From the NCBI GenBank assembly GCA_030266525.1, contig JAJDIC010000050.1:1-16409 (forward strand): a stretch of 16,409 nucleotides of DNA. Reading direction: 5' to 3'. This document shows, in pieces, positions 5,994 through 13,535 of this stretch. The translations under genes were made by a program, and so were the position numbers. The notes beneath the pieces were generated by a model. The model saw only the letters and a list, made by a program, of their open reading frames with translations, did no database searches and was not told the DNA's origin. Source of the DNA: Desulfovibrio sp. OttesenSCG-928-G15 (GTDB lineage Bacteria; Desulfobacterota; Desulfovibrionia; Desulfovibrionales; Desulfovibrionaceae). Position 1 is the first letter of the stretch; every line of letters begins with the position of its first letter.

Positions 5994-7343
5994 ATGAAAC
6001 GTCTTTTCGGCACTGACGGCATGCGCGGCACGGTAAACCAGTATCCCATGCTCCCGGACCTGGCTCTGCGGGTCGGACTTGCGGCGGGCTCTTACTTTCG
6101 CACCGGAGAAAAGCGGCACAGGGTTGTTATCGGCAAAGACACGCGCCTTTCCGGCTATATTTATGAAAACGCCCTGACAGCAGGACTGTGCGCTTCGGGT
6201 ATGGATGTGTTCCTTGTCGGACCGCTGCCAACCCCGGCCATTGCTTTTTTGACCCGAAACATGCGTGCGGATTTTGGCATTGTTATTTCCGCTTCCCACA
6301 ACCCCTTTCAGGATAACGGCATCAAGTTTTTCGACTCACAGGGCTTCAAGCTGCCGGACAAGGTGGAGAGCATAATCACCGACATGGTGCTTGACAATGA
6401 ATGGGACTGGGACTACCCCGCGCCGGACAAGGTAGGGCGGGCCTTTAAAATTCAGGACGCGCCGGGCAGATACATCGTTTCCCTGAAAAACAGCTTCCCC
6501 ACCAGCATGAGCCTGGAAGGCATCCGGGTGGTTCTGGACTGCGCCAACGGCGCCAACTACCGGGTTGCGCCCATGGCCCTGAAAGAACTGGGGGCGGAGG
6601 TCGTATCCATCGGCATTTCACCGGACGGGCTGAACATCAACGACAAGGTCGGCTCTTTGCACCCGGAAGTTACCGCGGCCAAGGTGCGCGAGACCCGCGC
6701 CGACATCGGCATTGCCCTTGACGGCGACGCGGACAGGGTAATCGTGGTTGACGAAACAGGCAACATACTCGACGGCGATCAGATTCTTGCTGTTTGCGCC
6801 CTTGATTTTATGGAAAAGGGGCAGCTTCCCGGAAACAAGCTTGTCGGCACGGTCATGAGCAACCTTTCGCTTGAAATATTCATGCGCAAGCATGGCGGCG
6901 AACTGTTGCGGGCCGATGTCGGCGACAGGTATGTCACGGAAATGATGCGTGAACACGGAGCCACGCTTGGTGGCGAACAATCCGGCCATATCGTCTTTAT
7001 GGACCACGGGACCACCGGCGACGGCCTTTTGGCGGGCTTGCAAATCTTGCGCATCATGCGCGAAAGAAAACAGCCCCTTTCCCAACTGGCCAACCTGCTC
7101 AAACGCCTGCCGCAAAAACTGCTTAACGTGCGGGTGCGGGAAAAACTCCCCTTTGAAGACATTCCCGCCATTCAGGAGTCCGTGGCCAAGGCGGAAAAAG
7201 CCCTTTCCGATCAGGGCCGCGTGCTGCTGCGCTATTCCGGGACGGAAAAGCTGGCTCGAGTCATGGTGGAAGGCTATGACGAAGACCAGGTTGAGCGCAT
7301 CGCGAAAGAAATTGCCGATGTGCTGCGCTCCACGCTTGGATAA
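5994..7343 (+). CDS. glmM: Phosphoglucosamine mutase
   Basis: The 449-residue protein converts glucosamine-6-phosphate to glucosamine-1-phosphate, which GlmU then uses to make UDP-GlcNAc for peptidoglycan and lipopolysaccharide. The N-terminus LFGTDGMRG is diagnostic. The phosphoserine is Ser101 in ISASHNP, the Mg loop is DGDADR at 243-248, and the C-terminal phosphate-binding loop reads RYSGTEK. Length is normal. The ATG at 5994 is chosen because the family motif starts four residues later; a much longer upstream open frame simply overlaps the transglycosylase gene. Across many bacteria glmM follows cdaA and ybbR, whereas here a lytic transglycosylase takes that place. A strong terminator lies at 7371-7421. 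Confidence 0.96.
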   Translation: MKRLFGTDGMRGTVNQYPMLPDLALRVGLAAGSYFRTGEKRHRVVIGKDTRLSGYIYENALTAGLCASGMDVFLVGPLPTPAIAFLTRNMRADFGIVISASHNPFQDNGIKFFDSQGFKLPDKVESIITDMVLDNEWDWDYPAPDKVGRAFKIQDAPGRYIVSLKNSFPTSMSLEGIRVVLDCANGANYRVAPMALKELGAEVVSIGISPDGLNINDKVGSLHPEVTAAKVRETRADIGIALDGDADRVIVVDETGNILDGDQILAVCALDFMEKGQLPGNKLVGTVMSNLSLEIFMRKHGGELLRADVGDRYVTEMMREHGATLGGEQSGHIVFMDHGTTGDGLLAGLQILRIMRERKQPLSQLANLLKRLPQKLLNVRVREKLPFEDIPAIQESVAKAEKALSDQGRVLLRYSGTEKLARVMVEGYDEDQVERIAKEIADVLRSTLG

Positions 7344-7370
7344 AGCCGCTGCTCCTGGTGTATAACAAAC

Positions 7371-7421
7371 ACACACGCTGAAACGTTTTCCCCGGAAAAT
7401 GTTTCAGCGTGTGTTTTTTTT
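7371..7421 (+). terminator. Strong rho-independent terminator after glmM
   Basis: A long stem pairs 7371-7384 with 7401-7414 perfectly, extended by an inner TTTTCC/GGAAAA stem. The right arm runs into eight T (7414-7421). It begins 28 bases after the glmM stop and should end the transcript before galU. Confidence 0.92.
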
Positions 7422-7565
7422 GCGATGCATGTTCTGCCATCGCGCCTGCAAGCCACCGATTCTACCACATTTCTATTCCCATTTATTTCAAAATATGCAA
7501 TGGTTAGTTTGACTTTTCCGCAACTCGCGCTCATGCGCCCTACCTTTTTCGGGAGTATACCGCCA
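7422..7565 (+). promoter_or_regulatory. Region expected to contain the galU promoter
   Basis: Because glmM ends in a strong terminator, galU needs its own promoter in these 144 bases. TTGACT at 7509-7514 is a fair -35, but the hexamer 17 bases on (CATGCG, 7532-7537) is a poor -10, so the exact site is unresolved. An in-frame open stretch from 7425 does not resemble GalU. Confidence 0.35.
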
Positions 7566-8459
7566 ATGAACATACGTAAAGTTGTTATTCCTGTGGCCGG
7601 CTGGGGAACCCGTTCGCTTCCGGCAACCAAGAACATTCCCAAGGAAATGCTTCCGGTCTACAACAAACCCGGCGTGCAGTATGTTGTGGAAGAAGCCATA
7701 AGTTCCGGTATTGACCATGTGGTCTTTATTACCAACCGGGATAAAAACGTTATTGAAGATCACTTTGACTACAACCTGCAACTGGAAGGCGTTCTCGAAC
7801 GCGCCGGAAAACTGGAACAGCTGGCCATGATTCGTCAGGTTGCCGAAATGGCCAACTGCATCTCCATTCGCCAGAAGCAACAGCTTGGCCTGGGCCATGC
7901 CGTGATGTGCGCCGAAGATGTTGTCGGCTCGGATGATGCCTTTGCGGTCATGGTCGGTGACGACCTGCTGTTCGGCATGACCCCCGGCATTCAGCAGCTT
8001 GCAGATGTTGCCCGCAGCGAGCGTCTGCCAGTTATCGGAGTGATGGAAGTACCGCAGGAGCGGGTAAGCCGCTACGGCATCATTTCCGGCACAGAAATAT
8101 CGCCGGGCATTTTCCGGGTGGAAAAGCTGGTAGAAAAACCGGCGGTCGAAGACGCCCCCTCGCGCATGGCCATTATCGGCCGCTATGTGCTTACGCCGGA
8201 CATTTTCGGCCACCTGCACAAGGTTAAACCCGGCCACGGCGGAGAAATTCAGCTCACAGACGCCCTGCAAGGTCAGGCAGACGGCAAGGGGCTGCTCGCG
8301 GTCAAAATTCGCGGCATGCGCTTTGATGCGGGCGATTGGGCGGAATATCTGACCGCCAACATCTATTTCGCCCTGCAAGATGAATCCCTGCGCTATGACC
8401 TCATTCGCCACCTGAAACCCCTGCTTCCCTGGGGCGAAATGTCCGACACCAAGCTGTAG
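7566..8459 (+). CDS. galU: UTP--glucose-1-phosphate uridylyltransferase
   Basis: The 297-residue protein makes UDP-glucose from UTP and glucose-1-phosphate for surface polysaccharides. The nucleotide-binding signature is a GalU variant, AGWGTRSLPATKNIPKEMLP, where the usual form has GLGTR followed by a bulky residue. The downstream KPGVQYVVEEA, the VMVGDDLL metal-binding region, VEKP and GEIQLTDAL are all in their usual order. The ATG at 7566 matches the family start, with a modest CGGGAG upstream. It is separated from glmM by a strong terminator and ends before a perfect 17-bp stem shared with the convergent reductase gene, so it is probably a single-gene transcript. It could instead serve a related sugar nucleotide, but GalU is the clear best call. 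Confidence 0.94.
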   Translation: MNIRKVVIPVAGWGTRSLPATKNIPKEMLPVYNKPGVQYVVEEAISSGIDHVVFITNRDKNVIEDHFDYNLQLEGVLERAGKLEQLAMIRQVAEMANCISIRQKQQLGLGHAVMCAEDVVGSDDAFAVMVGDDLLFGMTPGIQQLADVARSERLPVIGVMEVPQERVSRYGIISGTEISPGIFRVEKLVEKPAVEDAPSRMAIIGRYVLTPDIFGHLHKVKPGHGGEIQLTDALQGQADGKGLLAVKIRGMRFDAGDWAEYLTANIYFALQDESLRYDLIRHLKPLLPWGEMSDTKL

Positions 8460-8499
8460 GAACAACCGCCTCTGGCTCAAACTCTTTCGTAGTCCCAAT

Positions 8500-8540
8500 A
8501 AAAGCATCCCCGGTTCGCCTCATGAACCGGGGATGCTTTT
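8500..8540. terminator. Probable bidirectional terminator between galU and the FMN reductase
   Basis: A perfect 17-bp stem (8500-8516 with 8524-8540) has a seven-base loop and A4/T4 outer ends. It lies 40 bases past the galU stop and 28 bases past the convergent reductase stop. It can therefore serve both, although the T-runs are short. Confidence 0.85.
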
Positions 8541-8568
8541 GCATGGCAGGCGAATTTCAACCCGCCGC

Positions 8569-9114
8569 CTATTTCGCCTTGTCAATCCAGGCGGAAAAGG
8601 CTGTCAGGAAGCTGGTGAGAAACTTTGCCGTGCCTTCATTGGTGACTGTGCCGTCTTCTTCAATCAGGCCGGGCTTGTCCTGGATGTAGACTTCGGGCTG
8701 CACGGTCAGGCGCATGCCAAGGAAGCCCGCCACACTGCGCAGGTGAGATTGGGCCACGGCCGTGCCCACGCCGCCGCCGCTGGCTCCTGCCATGGCCGCA
8801 GGCTTGTTCGCCCATACGCCCTGGCCTGCGGGGCGCGACCCCCAGTCCAGAGCGTTTTTCAACACACCCGGTATGGAGCGGTTGTATTCCGGGGTTACCA
8901 GCAACACAGCGTCACACGCGGCAACGGTTTTTTTCATACGGGCCACTTCCTCGGGGAGCGCCTCTTCCAAATCCTGGCTGAACAGGGGCAGGGAAGCGAT
9001 ATCCACATAGGTGAAGGTAAACAGATCCTTACCCAGCTTTTCCAGAGCCAGAGCCAATTTCTTGTTCATGGAATCCTTGCGCAAACTGCCGACTACAACA
9101 GCAATTGAATACAT
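8569..9114 (-). CDS. NADPH-dependent FMN reductase family protein
   Basis: A 181-residue flavodoxin-fold protein of the NADPH-dependent FMN reductase family, the group that includes chromate and quinone reductases such as ChrR. The phosphate-binding loop GSLRKDSMNKKLA is at residues 9-21. The signature PEYNRSIPGVLKNALDW follows in the middle, then a Gly-rich GASGGGVG loop. Members use FMN to reduce quinones, azo dyes, metals or free flavin; the substrate cannot be told from sequence. The ATG at 9114 is certain, since AAGGAG stands just upstream and the motif begins a few residues in. Upstream in-frame sequence to 9375 runs through the promoter and repeat and is not coding. It has its own promoter, and its 3' end shares a terminator with galU. 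Confidence 0.93.
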   Translation of the reverse strand: MYSIAVVVGSLRKDSMNKKLALALEKLGKDLFTFTYVDIASLPLFSQDLEEALPEEVARMKKTVAACDAVLLVTPEYNRSIPGVLKNALDWGSRPAGQGVWANKPAAMAGASGGGVGTAVAQSHLRSVAGFLGMRLTVQPEVYIQDKPGLIEEDGTVTNEGTAKFLTSFLTAFSAWIDKAK

Positions 9115-9166
9115 GATGATCTCCTTTTGCGCCTTGCGCTTCAAGAGTGTGATGTTGAAAAAAGAA

Positions 9167-9235
9167 GTACTGCACCGCGTTTTGCATAGCGCGCAATACA
9201 GTACGCAAAACCATATATACAGCATAACACAGTAC
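9167..9235 (-). promoter_or_regulatory. Three GTACTG half-sites, possible operator
   Basis: GTACTG occurs at 9167-9172, and its reverse complement CAGTAC at 9199-9204 and 9230-9235. Spacings are 32 and 31 bases, about three helical turns. One copy lies between the -35 and -10 boxes of the reductase promoter, and another lies just past the expected start site. This layout fits repression, but the regulator is unknown. Confidence 0.35.
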
Positions 9236-9248
9236 ACAGGGAGTGCAA
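9221..9248 (-). promoter_or_regulatory. Candidate sigma70 promoter of the FMN reductase gene
   Basis: Read on the minus strand, TTGCAC (9248-9243) is followed after 16 bases by TATGCT (9226-9221). Transcription would start near 9213, about 100 bases before the ATG. Confidence 0.5.
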
Positions 9249-9318
9249 GCGAATCGCGAAAGTACGGGGAAAAGAAATAAAAAGCGGGAAATCCCTTGTG
9301 CCAGTTAGAGCAGAGCAA

Positions 9319-9426
9319 CTTTGAAATTTGCCGCTTAACGGCGGGCAAAGCCCGCCTACGGCAAACGCAAGGCAAGGATTTGCGGACAAATCCTTGCAGA
9401 GCATGTATACATTTTCAATGGTAAAA
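9319..9426 (-). repeat. 108-bp structured repeat, copy B (3' of nadD)
   Basis: Second copy of the element at 4220-4327, in inverted orientation relative to it. It begins four bases past the nadD TAA and reads in the nadD sense. The hairpins match copy A; the inner stem has a G-C pair where copy A has G-T, and the 11-bp stem has A-T where copy A has G-T. No T-tract follows. Confidence 0.9.
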
Positions 9427-9430
9427 GGCT

Positions 9431-10120
9431 TTAGCCAGCCCAGCAGGCGGACAGCAGATCGGCGTGTGTGCGCATATAGTCGGCCACGCCGGGAGAAACG
9501 AGAAAATCCAGGCATTTCCCGGACAGAAAGCGCTCTCGAACCAGGGTGGAACTGACTTCAAAGACAGGCTGCGGCACCAGCATAAGCAAAGCGCCGTTTT
9601 GCAGGGAAAAGGCTTCGCCCACCCCCGGACAAGGGCAAGGAGCGGGCGCGGCATCCGGCCAGTGGGCACCGGTTATTGCTCCAAAGCGCTCCGGTGCGGC
9701 GTCACTACGCGGCAGCACAACAAGGTCTGCATAGCGCGGGATATCCCGCCACAAATGCCAGGTGGGCAGACGTTCATAATCTTCACTGCCCATGAGAAAC
9801 ACCAGCCGTTTGTCCGGGTGCGCCTTGGCAAGCAAACGAAGGGTATCAGCGGTATAGGAGGGGCCTTCGCGTTCGTTTTCTACCTGGCTTACGGCAATGT
9901 TCATGGGGCTGTGCATATCTGCAAGAGCGGCGCGAAGCATATCGCAGCGAACCGAAAAGGGCAAAAGGCCCTTGGCCGGTTTATGCGCGGGCAGCGCCAC
10001 CGGCACAAACAAGGCCTCTTGAGGCAGCAGCACCTCCATGGTTTCGATAAGAATGCGCAAATGCCCGATATGCGGGGGGTTGAAGCTGCCGCCAAAGAGT
10101 AAAAGCCAGCTCCTGCTCAT
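9431..10120 (-). CDS. nadD: Nicotinate-nucleotide adenylyltransferase
   Basis: The 229-residue protein joins nicotinate mononucleotide and ATP to give deamido-NAD, a late step in NAD synthesis. The nucleotidyltransferase signature GGSFNPPHIGH is near the N-terminus, and the late motif VSSTLVRERF supplies the ISSTxxR-type ATP contacts. MGSEDYERLPTWHLW matches the family's FIMGxDxxxxxxxW stretch, with Ser-Glu where Ala/Ser-Asp is usual. The chosen ATG at 10120 overlaps the stop of the upstream ABC ATPase gene in an ATGA (4 bases), and GGAG lies just upstream, so translational coupling is likely. An alternative start at 10147 would add nine residues of no family character. The 108-bp repeat begins four bases after the stop. 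A short Pro/Cys-rich insertion sits mid-protein (about APAPCPCPG). Confidence 0.94.
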   Translation of the reverse strand: MSRSWLLLFGGSFNPPHIGHLRILIETMEVLLPQEALFVPVALPAHKPAKGLLPFSVRCDMLRAALADMHSPMNIAVSQVENEREGPSYTADTLRLLAKAHPDKRLVFLMGSEDYERLPTWHLWRDIPRYADLVVLPRSDAAPERFGAITGAHWPDAAPAPCPCPGVGEAFSLQNGALLMLVPQPVFEVSSTLVRERFLSGKCLDFLVSPGVADYMRTHADLLSACWAG

Positions 10121-11232
10121 GCCAGCTCCGCAGGATACAGCGCACAACGCACACTTCTGCCGGAACCGGCAGGGTCAGCCGGGACATTTTTGAAAGCAGC
10201 AGCGCCCGCTTCACCGCGAGCCGTCCAGGGCACAAGCGCCGGTGTATTTTCCCGGCAAACAGGCATGGCCCTGGCACAGCGCGGGACAAAGGGGCAACCT
10301 TGCGGTTTTTGCCCGCCCGGGCCTTCTGCCACAGAAGTCGCGCCATGCAATTTGGCTGCTTCTTCCTGCCGGGTGGCGGTGCCGGGCACGGAATCAAGCA
10401 GCAAGCGGGTGTAGGGGTGAAGCGGCGCGGCAAAAAGGGCCTCTGCCGGTCCTTCTTCCACGACCAGCCCGTTATACATCACCGCGACCCGGTCGCTCAT
10501 GTGGCGCACAACGGCGAGGTCGTGCGAAATAAAGCAATAGGCCAGCCCGAGAGCCTGCTGCATGTCGCCCAAAAGGTTCAGCACCTGCGATTGCACAGAG
10601 GCGTCCAGCGAAGAGGTCGGCTCGTCGCAAACGACAAAAGAAGGCCGCGTAACCAAAGCCCTGGCAATGGCAATGCGCTGTCGCTGCCCGCCGGAAAATT
10701 CATGCGGATAGCGTTTGGCCGCGTCCGCACTGAGGCCGACCTCTTCCAGCATGGTCATGGCTTTTTCCTGAATACACCGCTCGGTCAGGGAACCCTCTTC
10801 CCCTGCGCGCCAGGCAAAGGAGCAGCGCAAGGGCTCTGCCACGCTTTCGCCCACGCGCATCCGGGGGTTGAGCGAAGACTGGGGGTCCTGAAAAACCATT
10901 TGAACTACCCCGGCCAAATTTTTACGAAAGGCCCGGTAATCCTCATGCGCCGCAGGGTTATACAGCGGCTTGCCGCTGACAAGCACTTCTCCGCCAGTCG
11001 GAGGCAAAAGCCCCACCAGCATCCGCCCGAGTGTGGACTTGCCACAGCCCGACTCCCCCACGATACCCAGTGTTTCGCCCTGACAAACGTGCAGGGAAAC
11101 ATCGCGCACCGCATCAGGCGCGGGGTTTTGTGAACGCGCGCCGGAACGGACAAAGCGTTTACGCAGATGCCGCGTTTCAACAAGCGCTTCGGGTGTCAAG
11201 CTTTCCACCGGAGTCGTTTCCCAAAAAAGCAC
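10117..11232 (-). CDS. Peptide-type ABC transporter ATP-binding protein (OppF/DppF-like)
   Basis: A 371-residue cytoplasmic ATPase with all ABC motifs in order: Walker A GESGCGKST, Q-loop VFQDPQSSLNPR, signature FSGGQRQR, Walker B VVCDEPTSSLD and H-loop FISHD. The C-terminal HPYTRLLL and the Cys-bearing CPFVPRCARAMPVC stretch are typical of the oligopeptide/dipeptide import group. Such subunits normally work as heterodimers with an OppD-like ATPase under two permeases and a binding protein, none of which is in this window. The substrate is therefore open: peptides, nickel or other small solutes. The first in-frame start is a GTG at 11232 with a poor ribosome-binding site; a GTG nine codons further in is possible. 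nadD overlaps its stop by four bases, and pyrD ends 205 bases upstream. Confidence 0.92.
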   Translation of the reverse strand: MLFWETTPVESLTPEALVETRHLRKRFVRSGARSQNPAPDAVRDVSLHVCQGETLGIVGESGCGKSTLGRMLVGLLPPTGGEVLVSGKPLYNPAAHEDYRAFRKNLAGVVQMVFQDPQSSLNPRMRVGESVAEPLRCSFAWRAGEEGSLTERCIQEKAMTMLEEVGLSADAAKRYPHEFSGGQRQRIAIARALVTRPSFVVCDEPTSSLDASVQSQVLNLLGDMQQALGLAYCFISHDLAVVRHMSDRVAVMYNGLVVEEGPAEALFAAPLHPYTRLLLDSVPGTATRQEEAAKLHGATSVAEGPGGQKPQGCPFVPRCARAMPVCRENTPALVPWTARGEAGAAAFKNVPADPAGSGRSVRCALYPAELA

Positions 11233-11437
11233 TGAGTAATGTCTTTTTTGCTCCCCGGCAGCGCCCGGGCCTGAGCGGGCTCATCCCGCACGAAGCGCAT
11301 GCATGTCTTGATACACGTCGCTCCGCCCGGAATTCGCCTTCCTTGCCAGTGAACAAAAATTCTCATTAATCAGCACTTCTCTAATAGTATGAGATGAAAA
11401 AACGGCAGGTTGCAAGGCTGGTTATCCAGACCGCAAA
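11233..11437 (-). other. Intergenic region between pyrD and the ABC ATPase
   Basis: These 205 bases contain no gene I can support. On the minus strand the pyrD side has a short CTGG/CCAG stem and a later run of six T, not a convincing terminator. TTGCAA followed 18 bases later by CATACT is a marginal promoter match for the ATPase. Confidence 0.35.
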
Positions 11438-12361
11438 CTATATTTGCAGCGAACCGCGAAACGCGTCCCAGGACGAGATGCCGTATTTCTTGGTCAGCTT
11501 AGGTAGTTCTGCGGCTATGCGAAAGGCCGTATCAGGCCGGGTAAAGTTGGCGCTGCCAATTTGCACGGCATGCGCCCCGGCCAGGATGAATTCCAGCACG
11601 TCCTCTCCGTTGCGAATGCCGCCCACGCCGATTACCGGAATAGATACCGCCCGGCTTACCTGCCACACGCAGCGAAGGGCTACCGGTTTGATGGCCGGGC
11701 CGGAAAGTCCGCCCGTAACGTTGGCCAGAAGGGGTTTACGCGTGGCAAGATCCACGCCCATGCCGGTAATGGTGTTGATACAGGAAAGCGCGTCCGCCCC
11801 GGCACTTTCACAGGCTTTGGCAATGGCTACGATATCGGTGACATTGGGCGAAAGCTTGACAATAACCGGCATGAGGGGCGCGTTTTTCCGCACTGCCTGC
11901 GTAACAGCGGCTGCCATGTCGGCGTTTTGCCCAAAGGCGACGCCGCCTTCCCCCACGTTCGGGCAGGAAATATTCACCTCCAGCGCGGCCACGCCCCCGT
12001 GAACGGCAATACGCGCCGCCAGTGCGCCAAAGTCTTCCACACTGGTCGCGTACAGGTTGGCGATAACCGGCAGTTCAGGCGGAAGCTGGGGCAGTTTTTC
12101 CCGCAAAAACACATCCACCCCGCAGTTTTGCAAGCCGACGGCATTTAGCATGCCGCAAGGGGTTTCCGCAATTCTTGGCATGGAATTGCCTTCTCGCGGG
12201 CTAAGGGAAAGTCCCTTGACGACTATGCCGCCAAGGGTGGTCAAATCGCCGAAAGGCGCAAATTCCAGCCCGTAGCCAAAGGTGCCGGAAGCGGTAAGCA
12301 CAGGGTTTTTCAGCGCCAAAGACGCAGCCGGGCCTTGCAGGGTAACGCGCAATTTATCCAT
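11438..12361 (-). CDS. pyrD: Dihydroorotate dehydrogenase B (NAD+), catalytic subunit
   Basis: The 307-residue FMN protein oxidises dihydroorotate to orotate, the fourth step of pyrimidine synthesis. It is class 1B: the catalytic base is Cys133 in EVNISCPNVG, where membrane class 2 enzymes have Ser. A conserved Lys (Lys49 in GIVVKGLSL), the NAVGLQN stretch, and the phosphate-binding GVGGIRNGED and AVQIGSA motifs are present. Class 1B enzymes pass electrons through PyrK to NAD+, and pyrK lies directly upstream, 17 bases away. The ATG at 12361 fits the family start. No leader that would suggest PyrR or UTP-sensing attenuation is obvious between the two genes; any control would be upstream of pyrK. 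Confidence 0.95.
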   Translation of the reverse strand: MDKLRVTLQGPAASLALKNPVLTASGTFGYGLEFAPFGDLTTLGGIVVKGLSLSPREGNSMPRIAETPCGMLNAVGLQNCGVDVFLREKLPQLPPELPVIANLYATSVEDFGALAARIAVHGGVAALEVNISCPNVGEGGVAFGQNADMAAAVTQAVRKNAPLMPVIVKLSPNVTDIVAIAKACESAGADALSCINTITGMGVDLATRKPLLANVTGGLSGPAIKPVALRCVWQVSRAVSIPVIGVGGIRNGEDVLEFILAGAHAVQIGSANFTRPDTAFRIAAELPKLTKKYGISSWDAFRGSLQI

Positions 12362-12378
12362 GATACAACTTCGGTTTG

Positions 12379-13230
12379 TTATTCCAGGCTTACGTTGTCA
12401 GCCCAGAAGTTGGGGCCGCAACTGCATGTCTGTACATAGCGGGCTTCATCCGCAGGCACGGAAGACGCAAAGGGCTGGTCCGAAGCGCCGCTCCCCTCTC
12501 CTGCGGAAATATTCGCCTTGACCACACAGCCGAGACAAGCGCCAACGCCGCAGGCCATGCGCGTTTCCAGACAAAGCTGCGCTCTGGCCTTATGCCGTAA
12601 GGCGTATTCCTGGACAACCTTTAAAAACGGCGTCGGCCCGCAGGCCAGGACAAGCCCCTTTGCGTCAGCCGTATCGGCAATGCGCTTGCCCACCTTCTGC
12701 AAAAAGGCGTCGCGGTCGGCGTCGCACTGCTCAAGGTTGGCATCGGCAATGGTTTTTTCATTTATGCTGTCAAAGGGATAGCACTCCAGCGGCATCCGGT
12801 GTCCGAATTCCATATGGATATCCCAGGGCGTGGGGTGGTTATGTACATATCCTACAAAGGGGGCTATGCCTATTCCCCCGGCAAGCAGCAGAGTAGGGGT
12901 ACGCGCTTCCACGGCAAAGGCGTTGCCAAGCGGCCCCCACACGTCCAGCACATCGCCGGGACTCATCTTGCTCATGGCTGTAGTGGCCCGCCCGCGAACC
13001 TGGAAAAAAATAACAAGGTCCCGTGGTGTTACCGTGCAGATGGAAAAGGGCCTGGCCCATAAAATTTCCGAGCCGGAACCGGCTTTGCGCAGCATGACGA
13101 ATTGACCGGGTTGCCAGCTTTTCCACTCCGGCGGCGTAAGGCGCAGGGCAAAAAACGCGGCCTGCCCGCCGGTATTGCCGAAGGGCACTATATCCAGAAC
13201 TTCGAGTTGAGTGAGCGTTGGTTGCGACAT
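12379..13230 (-). CDS. pyrK: Dihydroorotate dehydrogenase B, electron transfer subunit
   Basis: This 283-residue ferredoxin-reductase-like subunit carries electrons from PyrD's FMN to NAD+ through FAD and a 2Fe-2S cluster. The FAD-binding motif RPFSIC is near residue 60, and the nucleotide-binding LLLAGGIGIAPF is in the middle. The cluster Cys residues are in MACGVGACLGCVVK, with a final Cys in YVQTCSCGPNF. It is slightly longer than many PyrK proteins (about 250-265), partly through a loop near the end between the Cys groups. The ATG at 13230 is good, with a modest GAGA upstream. It is transcribed with pyrD and diverges from the U32 gene across 305 bases. Confidence 0.94.
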   Translation of the reverse strand: MSQPTLTQLEVLDIVPFGNTGGQAAFFALRLTPPEWKSWQPGQFVMLRKAGSGSEILWARPFSICTVTPRDLVIFFQVRGRATTAMSKMSPGDVLDVWGPLGNAFAVEARTPTLLLAGGIGIAPFVGYVHNHPTPWDIHMEFGHRMPLECYPFDSINEKTIADANLEQCDADRDAFLQKVGKRIADTADAKGLVLACGPTPFLKVVQEYALRHKARAQLCLETRMACGVGACLGCVVKANISAGEGSGASDQPFASSVPADEARYVQTCSCGPNFWADNVSLE

Positions 13231-13535
13231 GAAGGGTCTCTAAGCTCAGATCGTGTAATACAACCTGGGAAGTCAGGGTCGGCTTCCTGTATTTGCCGAG
13301 AACCCTGTTTTTAAGTAGAAGTCAGTACGGGCGTGACGCAAAAATCGCAAACGCCGGACAGCATACAAAAACGCTACGCGCACTATTTTTCTACCGTTAC
13401 TCGGCTTTTTTCTCAAGGGAAAAAGCTCCTTATTTCACAAACAGAAGCTTGTGCGCGCACTGCGAAAAAACACGGCCTGCTCCCCTCAAACCAGATCAGG
13501 CCCCCAAAAACGGACCAGGCCCCCAGGAACAAGTG
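13231..13535. other. Divergent intergenic region between pyrK and the U32 gene
   Basis: These 305 bases should contain promoters for both flanking genes, but I see no strong -35/-10 pair on either strand. There is an AT-rich hairpin GCTTTTT/AAAAAGC (13404-13410 with 13420-13426) without a T-tract. A 10-bp direct repeat CAGGCCCCCA occurs at 13497-13506 and 13516-13525, just before the U32 start. The frame of the U32 gene stays open back to 13293, but that stretch has no U32-like sequence. Confidence 0.5.

Larger units (their letters stand above)
9115..9430 (-). other. Intergenic region between nadD and the FMN reductase
   Basis: These 316 bases contain no gene. From the reductase side they hold an untranslated leader of about 100 bases, the promoter with GTACTG half-sites at 9167-9248, about 70 bases of AT-richer sequence with no recognised feature, and then copy B of the 108-bp repeat, which belongs to the 3' side of nadD. 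Confidence 0.7.

Noticed and set aside
8533..9108. Plus-strand ORF opposite the FMN reductase
   Set aside because: It is antisense to a gene with clear flavodoxin-fold motifs and a strong ribosome-binding site.
11340..11400. Fur-box-like AT-rich stretch upstream of the ABC ATPase
   Set aside because: Only a loose match to the Fur consensus hexamers, with poor symmetry; not enough to claim an operator.
13293..13535. N-terminal extension of the U32 gene
   Set aside because: The frame is open but lacks a good start or ribosome-binding site and shows no U32 similarity; ATG 13536 is preceded by AGGA.
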